Shown here one piece after another: positions 1-9,578 of a DNA stretch of 64,000 nt; the first letter of the stretch is position 1; the number at the start of each line of letters is the position of its first letter. The DNA is from Streptomyces carminius (GTDB lineage Bacteria; Actinomycetota; Actinomycetes; Streptomycetales; Streptomycetaceae): the NCBI RefSeq assembly GCF_002794255.1, contig NZ_PGGW01000019.1:250501-314500 (forward strand). Reading direction: 5' to 3'. Below the pieces are notes generated by a model, which made no database searches, had not been told where the DNA came from, and saw only the letters and a list, made by a program, of their open reading frames with translations. Made by a program: the position numbers and the translations under genes.

Positions 1-605
1 GCAGGATGGCGGGCCCGTAGCCGGGTTGAGATTTCCGCCAGCCGCTCGAAGGCCGCCTCCGGCCGCCCGGCGTACGGCCCGGACAGGGGTGCGACCGTCA
101 TCACACCGGCCGGCCACAGCCCCGGCGCGGCGGCCAGCGCGTCGGCCAACTCCCCCACCTCGCCGGGCGCGGCACCGCCGCGTTCCCCCGCCGCACCCGA
201 CTCCCGGTCGAGCGCCACCTGGACGAGGCAGCCGATCCGCCGCCCGGCCCGTTCGGCCGCCGAGGACAGCGCGCCGACCAGTCTGAGCCGGTCGACCGAG
301 TGCACGAAGTCGGCGTAACGGGCGACCGAGCGGACCTTGTTGGTCTGCAACTGCCCCACGAAGTGCCAGGTGAGGGCGAGATCGGCACAGGACGCCGCCT
401 TGTGGGCCGCCTCCTGGTCGCGGTTCTCCGCCACCTGCCGCACCCCGAGTCCGGCCAGCAGCCGGACGTCCTCGGCGGGGTAGGTCTTCGTGACCACGAT
501 CAGGGTCACGTCCTTCGGTTCGCGCCCCGCGGTGACACAAGCGCGGGTGATGCGCTCCTCCACCCGGGCGAGACGGCCGGCCAGTTCGGCCCTGCGGTCG
601 CTCAC
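1..605 (-). CDS. yggS: YggS/YlmE family PLP-binding protein, 3' end outside window
   Basis: This is a cytoplasmic pyridoxal-phosphate homeostasis protein with an alanine-racemase-like barrel fold and no clear catalytic activity. About 201 residues are visible. The PLP lysine is K40 in VTKTYP; AENRDQEA (59-66) and HFVGQLQTNK (81-90) are family signatures. The GTG start overlaps the TGA of pgeF (GTGA), so translation is probably coupled. The family is usually 230-240 residues, so roughly 30-40 C-terminal residues lie beyond base 1. Its place directly after ftsZ-pgeF is the usual actinobacterial arrangement, where sepF normally follows. Confidence 0.93.
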   Translation of the reverse strand, partial: MSDRRAELAGRLARVEERITRACVTAGREPKDVTLIVVTKTYPAEDVRLLAGLGVRQVAENRDQEAAHKAASCADLALTWHFVGQLQTNKVRSVARYADFVHSVDRLRLVGALSSAAERAGRRIGCLVQVALDRESGAAGERGGAAPGEVGELADALAAAPGLWPAGVMTVAPLSGPYAGRPEAAFERLAEISTRLRARHP

Positions 606-1372
606 ACCCCACGCTCCCCGTCCGCCGCACCGGTGCCGTCCGCGCCGGCCAGCCAGACATAGCTCGCCAGCCGGCCGGTGGTCCTCTCCCGGCGGTAGGA
701 GTAGTGGTCGTCCGACTCCAGCGTGCACACCCGGGACCGCGGCGGTTCGGGGACACCGAGCCGGACGAGCTGGGCACGCACGCCCGCGGCGACATCGACC
801 GCCGGGGTGCCCCGGGAGGTGGTGGCGTACGCCTCGGGCACCACCGCCGCGACCTCCTCCCGCATCCGCTCCGGCACCTCGTAGCAACGCCCGCACACCG
901 AGGGGCCGATGCGTACGACGGTGCGCGCCGGGTCGGCGCCCAGGTCGGTCATCGCCGCCACCACCGCCGGCACCACCCCGGCGACCAGGCCGGGCCGTCC
1001 GGCGTGCGCGGCGCCCGCGACCGAAGCGACCGGGTCGGCCAGGAGGACGGGTACGCAGTCGGCGGTGAGCACCGCGAGAGCGAGGGACCGGCGGGTGGTC
1101 ACCACCGCGTCCGCCTCCGGCGCGGCGCCGGTGCTCCACGGCCCGGTGACGACGGCCACCTCGCGGCCGTGCACCTGGTTCATCCAGACCACCGCGGCCG
1201 GGTCGAGGCCGAGCGCCTTCGCCGCCAGCTCCCGGTTGGTCCGCACCGCGCCCGGGTCGTCCCCGACCGCGCCGCCGAGATTGAGTTCGCCGTACGGAGC
1301 GGCGCTCACCCCGCCCCACCGGTCGGTGAAGGCGAAGTGCGCGCCGCTTATGAGGTCGTGCTGTCGTATCAC
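602..1372 (-). CDS. pgeF: Peptidoglycan editing factor PgeF (YfiH/YlmD, laccase-domain)
   Basis: This 256-residue protein belongs to the COG1496 family, once called polyphenol oxidase. E. coli PgeF prevents misincorporation of L-Ser in place of L-Ala in muropeptides. The putative metal/catalytic residues are H68 (NQVHG), C106 (TADC) and H123 (AAHAG), followed by the Cys pair C160/C163 (CGRC). The usual HAGWRG is HAGRPG here. It starts at GTG, 11 nt after the TAG of ftsZ, with no convincing Shine-Dalgarno sequence, and ends in a GTGA overlap with yggS. It is probably cotranscribed with ftsZ. Family assignment is firm; the role here is inferred. Confidence 0.93.
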   Translation of the reverse strand: MIRQHDLISGAHFAFTDRWGGVSAAPYGELNLGGAVGDDPGAVRTNRELAAKALGLDPAAVVWMNQVHGREVAVVTGPWSTGAAPEADAVVTTRRSLALAVLTADCVPVLLADPVASVAGAAHAGRPGLVAGVVPAVVAAMTDLGADPARTVVRIGPSVCGRCYEVPERMREEVAAVVPEAYATTSRGTPAVDVAAGVRAQLVRLGVPEPPRSRVCTLESDDHYSYRRERTTGRLASYVWLAGADGTGAADGERGV

Positions 1373-1383
1373 GCCCGTGGCGC

Positions 1384-2631
1384 CTACTTGAGGAAGTCCG
1401 GCACGTCGAGCTCCTCGGCCTGCCCGTCCTGGTACGGACGGGCCGGAGGCACCTGGGGAGTCACGGACGGGCCGCTGTCGGAGGACGGTGTGCCGTAGGG
1501 GGACGGGGAGTCGGCCAGCGGGGCCACCGGAGGCTTCTCCTCCTCCTCCCGCGGGGTGACCGAGCCGAGTCCGCCGAAGGACGGGCGGTCGGGCTCGGCG
1601 GGCACCGGGCGCGGTCCCGCGGCGGGCTCCTCCTTGCCGCCGCTGTAGGAACCGAGCACCTTGTCGCGGTTCTTCGACGGCGGCTGCCCGCCGTCGAAGC
1701 CCGCCGCGATGACGGTGACCCGGACCTCGTCCCCGAGCGCGTCGTCGATGACCGCGCCGAAGATGATGTTCGCCTCGGGGTGTGCCGCCTCGCTCACCAG
1801 CTGGGCGGCCTCGTTGATCTCGAACAGGCCGAGGTCGGAGCCGCCGGAGATGGACAGCAGCACACCGCGGGCGCCGTCGATGGACGCCTCCAGCAGCGGC
1901 GAGGAGATCGCCATCTCGGCGGCGGCCACCGCACGGTCGTCGCCGCGCGCCGAGCCGATGCCCATGAGCGCCGAGCCCGCCTCCGACATCACGGACTTGA
2001 CGTCCGCGAAGTCCAGGTTGATCAGACCGGGCGTGGTGATGAGGTCGGTGATGCCCTGCACACCGGACAGCAGCACCTGGTCCGCGGACTTGAACGCGTC
2101 GAGCACACTGACCTGGCGGTCCGAGATGGACAGCAGCCGGTCGTTGGGGATGACGATGAGGGTGTCGACCTCGTCGCGCAGGGCCGCGATGCCGTCCTCG
2201 GCCTGGTTGGCCCGGCGGCGGCCCTCGAAGGTGAACGGGCGGGTGACGACGCCGATGGTGAGGGCGCCGAGGGAACGCGCGATGCCCGCGACGACGGGCG
2301 CGCCTCCGGTACCGGTGCCACCGCCCTCGCCCGCCGTGACGAAGACCATGTCGGCCCCCTTGAGGACCTCCTCGATCTCCTCCCGGTGGTCCTCGGCGGC
2401 CTTACGGCCGACATCGGGGTTGGCGCCGGCTCCGAGGCCGCGGGTGAGCTCACGGCCGACGTCGAGCTTGACGTCGGCGTCGCTCATCAGCAGGGCCTGT
2501 GCGTCGGTGTTGATCGCGATGAACTCGACGCCCTTGAGACCGACCTCGATCATCCGGTTGATGGCGTTGACGCCACCGCCGCCGATGCCGACGACCTTGA
2601 TGACTGCGAGGTAGTTCTGCGGTGCTGCCAC
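1384..2631 (-). CDS. ftsZ: Cell division GTPase FtsZ
   Basis: FtsZ is the tubulin homologue that polymerises into the Z ring, or Z ladders during Streptomyces sporulation. The 415-residue protein has the tubulin signature GGGTGTG (103-109) and the catalytic T7 loop NLDFAD (205-210). An acidic/proline-rich linker begins near residue 320, and the C-terminal peptide ends DVPDFLK, the docking site for SepF-type partners. The GTG start (VAAPQNYL) follows a GAGAGG ribosome site at 8 nt. A 276-nt upstream region separates it from ftsQ, consistent with dedicated developmental promoters. Identification is certain. Confidence 0.99.
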   Translation of the reverse strand: MAAPQNYLAVIKVVGIGGGGVNAINRMIEVGLKGVEFIAINTDAQALLMSDADVKLDVGRELTRGLGAGANPDVGRKAAEDHREEIEEVLKGADMVFVTAGEGGGTGTGGAPVVAGIARSLGALTIGVVTRPFTFEGRRRANQAEDGIAALRDEVDTLIVIPNDRLLSISDRQVSVLDAFKSADQVLLSGVQGITDLITTPGLINLDFADVKSVMSEAGSALMGIGSARGDDRAVAAAEMAISSPLLEASIDGARGVLLSISGGSDLGLFEINEAAQLVSEAAHPEANIIFGAVIDDALGDEVRVTVIAAGFDGGQPPSKNRDKVLGSYSGGKEEPAAGPRPVPAEPDRPSFGGLGSVTPREEEEKPPVAPLADSPSPYGTPSSDSGPSVTPQVPPARPYQDGQAEELDVPDFLK

Positions 2632-2907
2632 GTCGAAGGCCTCTCGCCTCGAGTTATGTGTCGCCGCTCCACAAGGGCTGCGGTGCGACGGCCTATGCCG
2701 AGTGGGACGGTCCGGACGCCGACCCGAACCCTAACGTTGAAGTTCAGGGTTACCAGTGTCTGTCGTTCCTCGGATTCTCCGGAATGGACACTAGGTCGAC
2801 AAGCCGTGCGCGTTCAACGAACACGCCGAACCTCCCGTTTTTCTTCTCACCCTATGTGATCAGGTATCGGGGTAGCCAACCAGGGTGCTGGCCCGCCTGT
2901 ACCCCCG
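2632..2907 (-). promoter_or_regulatory. ftsZ upstream control region
   Basis: This gene-free 276-nt stretch is clearly less GC-rich than its surroundings. It holds an inverted repeat AACCCT-13 nt-AGGGTT (2727-2751) and two GACAC motifs in opposite orientation (2756-2760 on the minus strand, 2787-2791 on the plus strand); GACAC is the core of the WhiA site. A possible promoter reading towards ftsZ is TTGGCT with TAGGGT about 19 nt later, near 2855-2882. In Streptomyces ftsZ is known to have vegetative and sporulation promoters here; the assignments in this sequence are inferred. Confidence 0.6.
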
Positions 2908-3768
2908 TCAACTCCCCGACACCGCCGGAGCGCCGGGGACCCGCACGTCGAACCTGTCGGCCCCCTCGGCCGCTTTCATCAGCAAAGTGAGCGATTCGGC
3001 CTTCCTGGCGCCGTGCTCGGCGCTCCCCCACAGCACCGTGCGTCCATCCGTCAGCTCCAGGGTGATGGAGTCGAACGAGCGGACCCGCACGGTGCGGGTG
3101 TCCCGGCGCACCCCGCCGGGAAGGGCCGTGACGGCCTCCGCCGCCTCCCGGCGCATCCGCCCGGGACCGAACCGGTGCCGGCTCGGGGAGTCGCCGAGGT
3201 CCAGTACGAGCAGGGGGACGCCGGCGGGCCGTTCGGCGGCCGTGCCGAACGGTACGCCCTCCTCGTCCACCTCCACGTACTTCCCGTCACCTTCGGTTTT
3301 TTCGGCGTTCCCGGCGTTCCCGGTGTTCTCGGCGTTCCGCACCATGACGAGCACCGCTCTGCGCTCGGTGACCGTCAGCTCCACGCCGTGCGGCCAGGAC
3401 CGCGACACCTCCACGGACCGGATCCGGGGCAGCCTCTCCAGCAGCCGCCGCTCCACCGCGCCGGGATCGACCGAGACCAGCGGCTCGCCCAGCGGCACGT
3501 CGGCCGCGTCGAGCACCTGCCGCCGGGTCAGGACCCGCTCCCCGCCGACCGTGACCTCCTCCACCCGCAGCCACGCGGAGCCGTAGAGCAGCCACAGGGC
3601 GAGGCCGCCGAGCAGCAGAGCCGGGGCCAGGGACAGCACGAGGAGCGCCCGGCGGCGCCGGCGGGGCCCCGGCGCCGCCGGGCGCGGGCCGGGGCCCGTC
3701 CCGCCACGGCCGGGGCCCCGCCGACCGCGGCCGGCGGCCGGCGGTTCCGTCGCGGACAGTTCGGACAC
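2908..3768 (-). CDS. ftsQ: Cell division protein FtsQ (DivIB)
   Basis: FtsQ is a bitopic divisome protein that links FtsL/FtsB-type proteins and FtsW/FtsI. The 286 residues comprise a basic, proline-rich cytoplasmic tail (1-40), one membrane helix (41-61), a POTRA domain (about 68-138) and a beta domain. Four tandem 9-nt units (3303-3338) put a low-complexity stretch, ENTGNAGNAE, into the beta domain after residue 145; this is unusual. The GTG start follows AGGAAG. The gene sits between murG (55-nt gap) and ftsZ. Confidence 0.95.
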   Translation of the reverse strand: MSELSATEPPAAGRGRRGPGRGGTGPGPRPAAPGPRRRRRALLVLSLAPALLLGGLALWLLYGSAWLRVEEVTVGGERVLTRRQVLDAADVPLGEPLVSVDPGAVERRLLERLPRIRSVEVSRSWPHGVELTVTERRAVLVMVRNAENTGNAGNAEKTEGDGKYVEVDEEGVPFGTAAERPAGVPLLVLDLGDSPSRHRFGPGRMRREAAEAVTALPGGVRRDTRTVRVRSFDSITLELTDGRTVLWGSAEHGARKAESLTLLMKAAEGADRFDVRVPGAPAVSGS

Positions 3769-3823
3769 GCTTCCTGCTCTCCCCGCTCCTGTGCCTCCGC
3801 GACCGCTTCCCCGCGCCGGGGCA

Positions 3824-4918
3824 TCAGCCCTGGCGACGTGCCGCGACCGCCTCGTACACCATCTTGACCAGCAGCTCGTCGGCGTCCCGCCGGCCGAACT
3901 CGGCCGCGCAGCGGGACATTTCGTAGAGCCGGTGCGGATCGGTGAGCACCGGCAGGACGTTGGCCTGGATCCACTCCGGCGTCAGTTCCGCGTCGTCGAC
4001 GATCAGCCCGCCGCCCGCCTTGACCACCGGCTGGGCGTTCAGCCGCTGCTCCCCGTTGCCGATCGGCAGCGGGACGTAGGCGGCCGGGAGCCCGACGGCG
4101 GACAGTTCGGCCACCGTCATCGCGCCCGCGCGGCAGAGCATCATGTCCGCCGCGGCGTACGCCAGGTCCATCCGGTCCAGGTACGGCACCGGGAGGTAGG
4201 GCGGCATCCCGGGCATGTTGTCCACCCGCGGCAGCTCGTTCTTCGGGCCGACCGCGTGCAGGATCTGCACCCCGGAGCGCTGCAGGGCCGGAGCGATGAC
4301 CTGGACGACCTCGTTCAGCCGCCGCGCGCCCTGGGAACCGCCGGTGACCAGCAGCGTGGGCAGGTTGGCGTCGAGGCCGAAGGCGGCCCGGGCCTCGGTG
4401 CGCGCCGCCGCCCGGTCCAGGGTGGCGATGGAGCGGCGCAGCGGGATGCCGACGTAGCGGGCGTGCCGCAGCTTGCTGTCCGGGGTGGATACGGCGACGA
4501 AGCGGGTGTAGCGGGAGCCGATCTTGTTGGCCAGCCCGGGCCGGGCATTGGCCTCGTGGACGACGATCGGCACCCCGAGCCGTTTGGCGGCGAGGTAGCC
4601 GGGCAGCGCCACATAGCCGCCGAAGCCGGCCACGCAGTCGGCCCCGGTGCGCTCCAGGACCTGCTCTGCCGCCTTGATGGTCCCCCGCAGCCGCCCCGGT
4701 ACGGTGATCAGTTCGGGGGTGGGTTTGCGCGGCAGCGGCACGGCCGGGATCAACTCCAGGTCGTAGCCGCGTTCCGGGACGAGCCGGGTCTCAAGTCCGC
4801 GTTCCGTTCCGAGTGCCGTGATCCCCACGGCCGGGTCCTGCCTGCGCAGGGCGTCCGCGAGGGCGAGCGCGGGCTCGATGTGGCCGGCGGTCCCCCCACC
4901 GGCGAGTACGACATGCAC
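3824..4918 (-). CDS. murG: UDP-GlcNAc:undecaprenyl-PP-MurNAc-pentapeptide GlcNAc transferase MurG
   Basis: MurG converts lipid I to lipid II on the cytoplasmic face of the membrane (GT28). The 364-residue sequence has the N-terminal glycine loop GGGTAGH (7-13), HEAN (121-124), the second glycine loop GGSQGA (193-198) and a C-terminal UDP-GlcNAc pocket around the segment [12 protein letters not shown]. Length is typical. The start lies 7 nt after the ftsW stop, so the two are probably translated from one message. Confidence 0.98.
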   Translation of the reverse strand: MHVVLAGGGTAGHIEPALALADALRRQDPAVGITALGTERGLETRLVPERGYDLELIPAVPLPRKPTPELITVPGRLRGTIKAAEQVLERTGADCVAGFGGYVALPGYLAAKRLGVPIVVHEANARPGLANKIGSRYTRFVAVSTPDSKLRHARYVGIPLRRSIATLDRAAARTEARAAFGLDANLPTLLVTGGSQGARRLNEVVQVIAPALQRSGVQILHAVGPKNELPRVDNMPGMPPYLPVPYLDRMDLAYAAADMMLCRAGAMTVAELSAVGLPAAYVPLPIGNGEQRLNAQPVVKAGGGLIVDDAELTPEWIQANVLPVLTDPHRLYEMSRCAAEFGRRDADELLVKMVYEAVAARRQG

Positions 4919-4925
4919 CGAATCT

Positions 4926-6731
4926 TCACCGCTCTCCGGACGGGCGCCGAACGGCGCTCCGTCGCATTGTCTTCCGTCTCACCCCAGCCAGCTTCCTTCT
5001 CACAGCGGGCTGCCGCATGGCCAGTGCCCTCCGTGCGGCGGGCTCCCTTCTCGCGAACGAGATCAGCAGTCCGACCGCGAACATCGTCGGCAGCAGGGCG
5101 GACCCTCCGTAGGAGAACAGCGGGAGCGGGACACCGGCGATCGGCAGCAGGCCGAGCACCGCACCGATGTTGACCACGGCCTGGGCCGTGATCCAGGTGA
5201 TCACACCTCCCGCGGCATACCTGACGAAGGGATCCTCCGTACGTCCGGCCACGCGGATACCCGCATAGCCTAGAGCCGCGAAAAGGGCGAGCACCGACAG
5301 CGTCCCCGTCAGACCGAGTTCCTCCCCGGTCACGGCGAAGATGAAGTCGGTGTGCGGTTCGGGCAGTTGCCCCCATTTCTCCACGCTGGCGCCCAGTCCG
5401 GAACCGAACCAGCCGCCGGAGGCCAGGGCGTAGATGCCGTGCACGGCCTGCCAGCACTCGTAGTTGGGGCCGGGCTCGGTGGCGCCCAGGCAGGCGAAGC
5501 GGGCCAGCCGGTTGCCGCTGGTCCCGATGAGGAGGGCCCCCAGGACCCCGCCGACGGCGAGCATCCCCCCGAACAGCCGCAGGGGCGCCCCGGCCAGCCA
5601 CAGCAGCCCCAGGAGGATCGCGGCGAGGATGATCGCGGTGCCCATGTCCCGGCCCAGCATGATCAGGCCGAGCAGCAGCAGTGCCACCGGAACGAGCGGC
5701 ACCAGCAGGTGCTTCCACTGGACGAGCAGCCGCCGTTCACCCTTGCGGGCCAGCAGGTCGGCCCCCCACAGCACCAGGGCGAGCTTTCCGAACTCGCTGG
5801 GCTGGAGCTGGAACGGGCCGCCGAGACCGATCCAGTTGCGGTTGCCGTTGACCTCCTGCCCTATCCCGGGGATCTGGACCAGGCACATCAGGAACACCGT
5901 GACGGCCAGCAGCGGGTACGCCAGCCCGCGCTGGAACGCGGTGGGCATCCGGGCGGCGGCCAGCAGCAGCACACCGCCCAGCGCGGCGGCCAGCAGTTGC
6001 TTGCGGAAGAAGTACGTGGAGGACAGCCCGGAGCGCAGCGCCTCGATCTGGGAGGCGGAGAAGACCATCACCAGACCGAGGCCGGTGATCAGCAGACTGC
6101 CGCCGAGGATCAGGTAGTACGCGGTCAGCGGCCGGTCCCAGGTCCGCTTCGCCCGCAGGTACAGCCGCCGGAGGCCCGCCGCCGGACGCCGCACGAGGCG
6201 TGGGGGGCGCGGGGGACGCGGGGGGCGTGCCGGGTGCGGCGCGGCGCCGGAGCCCCGTCCGGACGCCGCACGGGGCGCGCCCGGGCGGGAGCGCTGCGCC
6301 TCGCGCGGGAGACGCCCCGCGGCGGGGACGGGGGCGGGAACGGGCACCGGGGGGCCGCCCGCGGCCGCCGGCACGGGGCCGGTGGGCACGGCGGACGCGA
6401 GAGCGGCGCGGACACGGTCCGCCCACCCCGCCGCGAGCCCGCGCGGAGGGCGCCGCGGGAGGGCCGGGGCGGCACTCGCCGCGGCGGGCACGACCGGGCG
6501 GAGCGCCGTACGGAGGGCGGCCACCACCGCGAACACCACCGCCCCGGCCACGGACGCCACCGGCCGGACCCGCCCCTCCGCCCCGCGCGGGGACGAGCGC
6601 GGGGCGGACGCCCCGGTACGGGAGGCACGGGAAGCGCGGGGAGCACGGGGAGCACGGCGGGCCGGGGACCCGCCGACCCCGGCAGGCGTACACGCGGGCA
6701 CCGTCGGCGACGCGGGGCGCTCGGCCGTCAT
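4926..6731 (-). CDS. ftsW: Septal peptidoglycan polymerase FtsW with long N-terminal extension
   Basis: FtsW is the SEDS-family glycosyltransferase that works with FtsI. The SEDS core starts near residue 201 ([11 protein letters not shown]) and has about ten membrane helices; the C-terminus is basic. The 601-residue reading is set by an ATG with a strong GGAGGAG site 5 nt upstream. Residues 1-198 are an Ala/Pro/Arg-rich extension with one hydrophobic patch near 58-75 and short repeats ([12 protein letters not shown]); most FtsW proteins lack this. An internal start nearer the SEDS core cannot be excluded. Hairpins after murD suggest ftsW is not simply read through from the upstream operon. 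Confidence 0.93.
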   Translation of the reverse strand: MTAERPASPTVPACTPAGVGGSPARRAPRAPRASRASRTGASAPRSSPRGAEGRVRPVASVAGAVVFAVVAALRTALRPVVPAAASAAPALPRRPPRGLAAGWADRVRAALASAVPTGPVPAAAGGPPVPVPAPVPAAGRLPREAQRSRPGAPRAASGRGSGAAPHPARPPRPPRPPRLVRRPAAGLRRLYLRAKRTWDRPLTAYYLILGGSLLITGLGLVMVFSASQIEALRSGLSSTYFFRKQLLAAALGGVLLLAAARMPTAFQRGLAYPLLAVTVFLMCLVQIPGIGQEVNGNRNWIGLGGPFQLQPSEFGKLALVLWGADLLARKGERRLLVQWKHLLVPLVPVALLLLGLIMLGRDMGTAIILAAILLGLLWLAGAPLRLFGGMLAVGGVLGALLIGTSGNRLARFACLGATEPGPNYECWQAVHGIYALASGGWFGSGLGASVEKWGQLPEPHTDFIFAVTGEELGLTGTLSVLALFAALGYAGIRVAGRTEDPFVRYAAGGVITWITAQAVVNIGAVLGLLPIAGVPLPLFSYGGSALLPTMFAVGLLISFARREPAARRALAMRQPAVRRKLAGVRRKTMRRSAVRRPSGER

Positions 6732-6972
6732 CGGAACTCCTCCGTGGCTGCCCCCGCTCTCGGGCGGGGGCGGGGGCGTCCCCCGCGCGCGGGGGAGGAA
6801 CGGACTTCCGCGGAGCCGGCCGGGGAAGGGCGGTTCGGCCTCCGGGCGGGCCGGCTGCCGCCGCCGGACCGGCGGGACGCCGCCGGGTGCGCGGATCCGG
6901 TGCGGGACCGGTGAACGGCGCGCCGGTCCCGGCCGTCGGCGCGAACCGGCGGCCGGCGGCGGGGCGGAAGGA

Positions 6973-7100
6973 CCGGCCCGCGAGGGCCGGGTCCCCCCGC
7001 CCCGGGGGGAGAAGTCAACGTCCCCTCCTGCTCTCCCGCGCCGGCCGGTCCGCGGAGCGGGGGCCGGCGGGTCAGTGCTCCCGCTCCGCGGACCGGCCGG
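6973..7100 (-). terminator. Array of three hairpins between murD and ftsW
   Basis: Hairpin 1 is a perfect 21-bp inverted repeat (7041-7061 with 7080-7100, 18-nt loop) with the murD stop codon in the loop. Hairpin 2 is a 7-bp all-GC stem at 6993-7009, and hairpin 3 is a 7-bp stem at 6973-6990. Together they look like a terminator or attenuator for the leftward transcript. The rest of the 340-nt spacer (6732-6972) is very GC-rich, has more short GC hairpins, and shows no gene or clear promoter. Confidence 0.65.
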
Positions 7101-8520
7101 CGGCCAGCTCGCGGACGGCGGTGGCGAAGGCCTCGCCGCGCGCGTGGTAGTTGGTGAACATGTCCATCGAGGCACAGGCCGGCGCCATGAGGACGGTGTC
7201 CCCGGGGCGGGCCAGCCCGGCGGCCTCGCGGACCGCCGCCGCCATCGCCCCAGTGTCGGTCCGGTCGAGGTCGACGACCGGAACATCCGGGGCGTGTCGC
7301 GCCAGCGCCGCACGGACCAGGGCACGGTCGGCACCGATCAGCACCGCGCCGCGCAGCCGCTTCGCCGCCCCGGCCACCAGTTCGTCGAAGGTCGCGCCCT
7401 TGGCGAGGCCCCCGGCGATCCACACCACCGGGTCGTAGGCGTTCAGCGACGCCTCGGCGGCATGGGTGTTGGTCGCCTTGGAATCGTCGACGTAGGCCAC
7501 CCCCGCCACCTCGGCGACGTGCTCGATGCGGTGCGGGTCGGGCCGGAAGGCGCGCAGCCCGTCGCGCACGGCCCGCGGTTCCACCCCGAAGGCACGGGCG
7601 AGGGCGGCGGCGGCCAGGGCGTTGGCGATGTTGTGCGGGGCGGGCGGGTTCACGTCCGCCACCTCGGCCAGCTCCTGCGCCTGCCGGTGCCGGTCCGCCA
7701 CGAACGCCCGGTCCACCAGGACGCCCTCCACCACGCCCAGTTGGGACGGGGCGGGGGTGCCGAGGGTGAAGCCGATCGCCCGGCAGCCCTCCACGACGTC
7801 GGCCCGGCGGACCAGCTCCTCGGTGGCGGGGTCGGCGGCGTTGTAGACGCAGGCGGCCTCGTTGCCCTCGTAGATCCGGCCCTTGTCGGCGGCGTACGCC
7901 TCCATCGAGCCGTGCCAGTCCAGATGGTCGGGGGCGAGGTTGAGCACCGCCGCCGAGTGGGGCCGCACCGAGGCCGACCAGTGGAGCTGGTAGCTGGACA
8001 GCTCCACGGCGAGCACGTCGTACGGCTCCGTGCCGAGGACCGCGTCCAGCAGCGAGACACCGATGTTGCCGACGGCGGCGGTGCGCAGGCCGGCGGCCGT
8101 CAGGATCGAGGCCAGCATCCGTACGGTGGTGGTTTTGCCGTTGGTGCCGGTGACCGCCAGCCAGGGCGCGGCCCCGGGGCCGCGCAGCCGCCAGGCCAGC
8201 TCGACATCGCCCCACACCGGCACCCCGGCCTCGGCGGCCGCCGCGAACAGCGGCTTGTCCGGCTGCCAGCCGGGGGTGGTGACGACCAGTTCGGTGCCCT
8301 TGGGCAGGGTGGCGCCGTCGCCGAGGCGGACCGTGGCGCCCGACTCCTCCAGTTCGGCCGCCTGCCGCCGGGCGCGCTCGTCGTCGCCGTCGTTGACGAC
8401 CGTCACCTCCGCGCCCAGTTCCCGCAGCACCCGGGCCGCGGGAATTCCGGAGACGCCGAGACCGGCGACGGTGACGCGCTTCCCGGCGAACCGCCCGCCG
8501 ACGGGGTGACCGGCCGTCAT
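7072..8520 (-). CDS. murD: UDP-MurNAc-L-alanine:D-glutamate ligase MurD
   Basis: MurD adds D-Glu to the nucleotide precursor. The 482-residue protein has an N-terminal Rossmann domain, the ATP-binding P-loop GTNGKTTT (125-132) of Mur ligases, a central domain with the segment APDHLDWHGS, and a C-terminal domain including DDSKATN. The ATG overlaps the mraY stop (ATGA). The stop lies in the loop of a 21-bp hairpin, which may mark the end of the upstream transcription unit. Confidence 0.97.
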   Translation of the reverse strand: MTAGHPVGGRFAGKRVTVAGLGVSGIPAARVLRELGAEVTVVNDGDDERARRQAAELEESGATVRLGDGATLPKGTELVVTTPGWQPDKPLFAAAAEAGVPVWGDVELAWRLRGPGAAPWLAVTGTNGKTTTVRMLASILTAAGLRTAAVGNIGVSLLDAVLGTEPYDVLAVELSSYQLHWSASVRPHSAAVLNLAPDHLDWHGSMEAYAADKGRIYEGNEAACVYNAADPATEELVRRADVVEGCRAIGFTLGTPAPSQLGVVEGVLVDRAFVADRHRQAQELAEVADVNPPAPHNIANALAAAALARAFGVEPRAVRDGLRAFRPDPHRIEHVAEVAGVAYVDDSKATNTHAAEASLNAYDPVVWIAGGLAKGATFDELVAGAAKRLRGAVLIGADRALVRAALARHAPDVPVVDLDRTDTGAMAAAVREAAGLARPGDTVLMAPACASMDMFTNYHARGEAFATAVRELAAGRSAEREH

Positions 8521-9578
8521 TTCCCGGCCGCCCAGCCGGCGTAGAACAGGCCGATGCCGACGATGGTGCACATGCCCTGGATGATCCAGAAGCGGACCAC
8601 CACCAGCACCTCGCTCCAGCCCTTGAGTTCGAAGTGGTGCTGGAGCGGTGCCATCCGGAACACCCGCTTGCCGGTCAGCCGGAAGGAGCCGACCTGGATG
8701 ACGACGGACATGGTGATCAGGACGAACAGACCGCCGAGCAGGGCCAGCAGCAGCTCGGTGCGGGAGACGATGGCCAGCCCGGCCAGCGCGCCGCCCAGCG
8801 CCAGCGAGCCGGTGTCGCCCATGAAGATCTTGGCGGGCGAGGTGTTCCACCACAGGAAGCCGAAGCAGGCGCCCATCAGCGCGGAGGCGACGACCGCCAG
8901 GTCCAGTGGATCACGTACCTCGAAGCAGCTCGGGCTGCCGGTGATGGCGCAGGAGTCCTGGTACTGCCAGACCCCGATGAAGGTGTAGGCGCCGAAGACC
9001 ATCACCGAGGCGCCGGTGGCCAGGCCGTCGAGGCCGTCGGTGAGGTTCACGCCGTTGGACATCGCCAGGATCATGAACAGCGCCCAGATGACGAAGAGCA
9101 CCGGCCCGATCGACCAGCCGAAGTCCTCGGTGAAGGAGAGCTTGGTGGACGCCGGGGTCTGGCCGCGGGCGTCGGCGAAGTTCAGCGACAGCACCGCGAA
9201 GGCGATGCCGACGATGAGCTGGCCGAGCATCTTGGCCTTGGCGCGCAGGCCCAGGCTTCGCTGCTTGACGATCTTGATGTAGTCGTCGAGGAAGCCGACC
9301 AGGCCCATGCCCGCCATCAGGAACAGCACCAGCACGCCGGAGAACGACGGCGGCTGGCCGGTTATGACCTTGGTGAGGGCGTAGGCGATCAGGGTGGCCA
9401 GGATGAAGGCGATGCCGCCCATGGTGGGGGTGCCGCGCTTGCTGTGGTGGTCCCGCGGGCCGTCGTCGCGGATGAACTGCCCGTAGCCCTTGCGGGCCAG
9501 CAGCTTGATCAGCAGCGGTGTGCCGACCAGGGTCAGGAAGAGCCCGATGACCCCGGAGAAGAGGATCTGCCTCATCAT
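8517..9578 (-). CDS. mraY: Phospho-MurNAc-pentapeptide translocase MraY
   Basis: MraY makes lipid I from UDP-MurNAc-pentapeptide and undecaprenyl phosphate. The 353-residue protein has ten predicted membrane helices, the catalytic FLDDY (96-100), the signature NGVNLTDGLDGL (175-186) and FMGDTGS in the later cytoplasmic loop. It starts at tandem ATG ATG codons overlapping the murF stop and ends in an ATGA overlap with murD. Confidence 0.98.
   Translation of the reverse strand: MMRQILFSGVIGLFLTLVGTPLLIKLLARKGYGQFIRDDGPRDHHSKRGTPTMGGIAFILATLIAYALTKVITGQPPSFSGVLVLFLMAGMGLVGFLDDYIKIVKQRSLGLRAKAKMLGQLIVGIAFAVLSLNFADARGQTPASTKLSFTEDFGWSIGPVLFVIWALFMILAMSNGVNLTDGLDGLATGASVMVFGAYTFIGVWQYQDSCAITGSPSCFEVRDPLDLAVVASALMGACFGFLWWNTSPAKIFMGDTGSLALGGALAGLAIVSRTELLLALLGGLFVLITMSVVIQVGSFRLTGKRVFRMAPLQHHFELKGWSEVLVVVRFWIIQGMCTIVGIGLFYAGWAAGK

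Noticed and set aside
6732..7334. Extending FtsW upstream to 7334
   Set aside because: The frame would overlap murD and the hairpin array, and the ATG at 6731 has a strong ribosome site.
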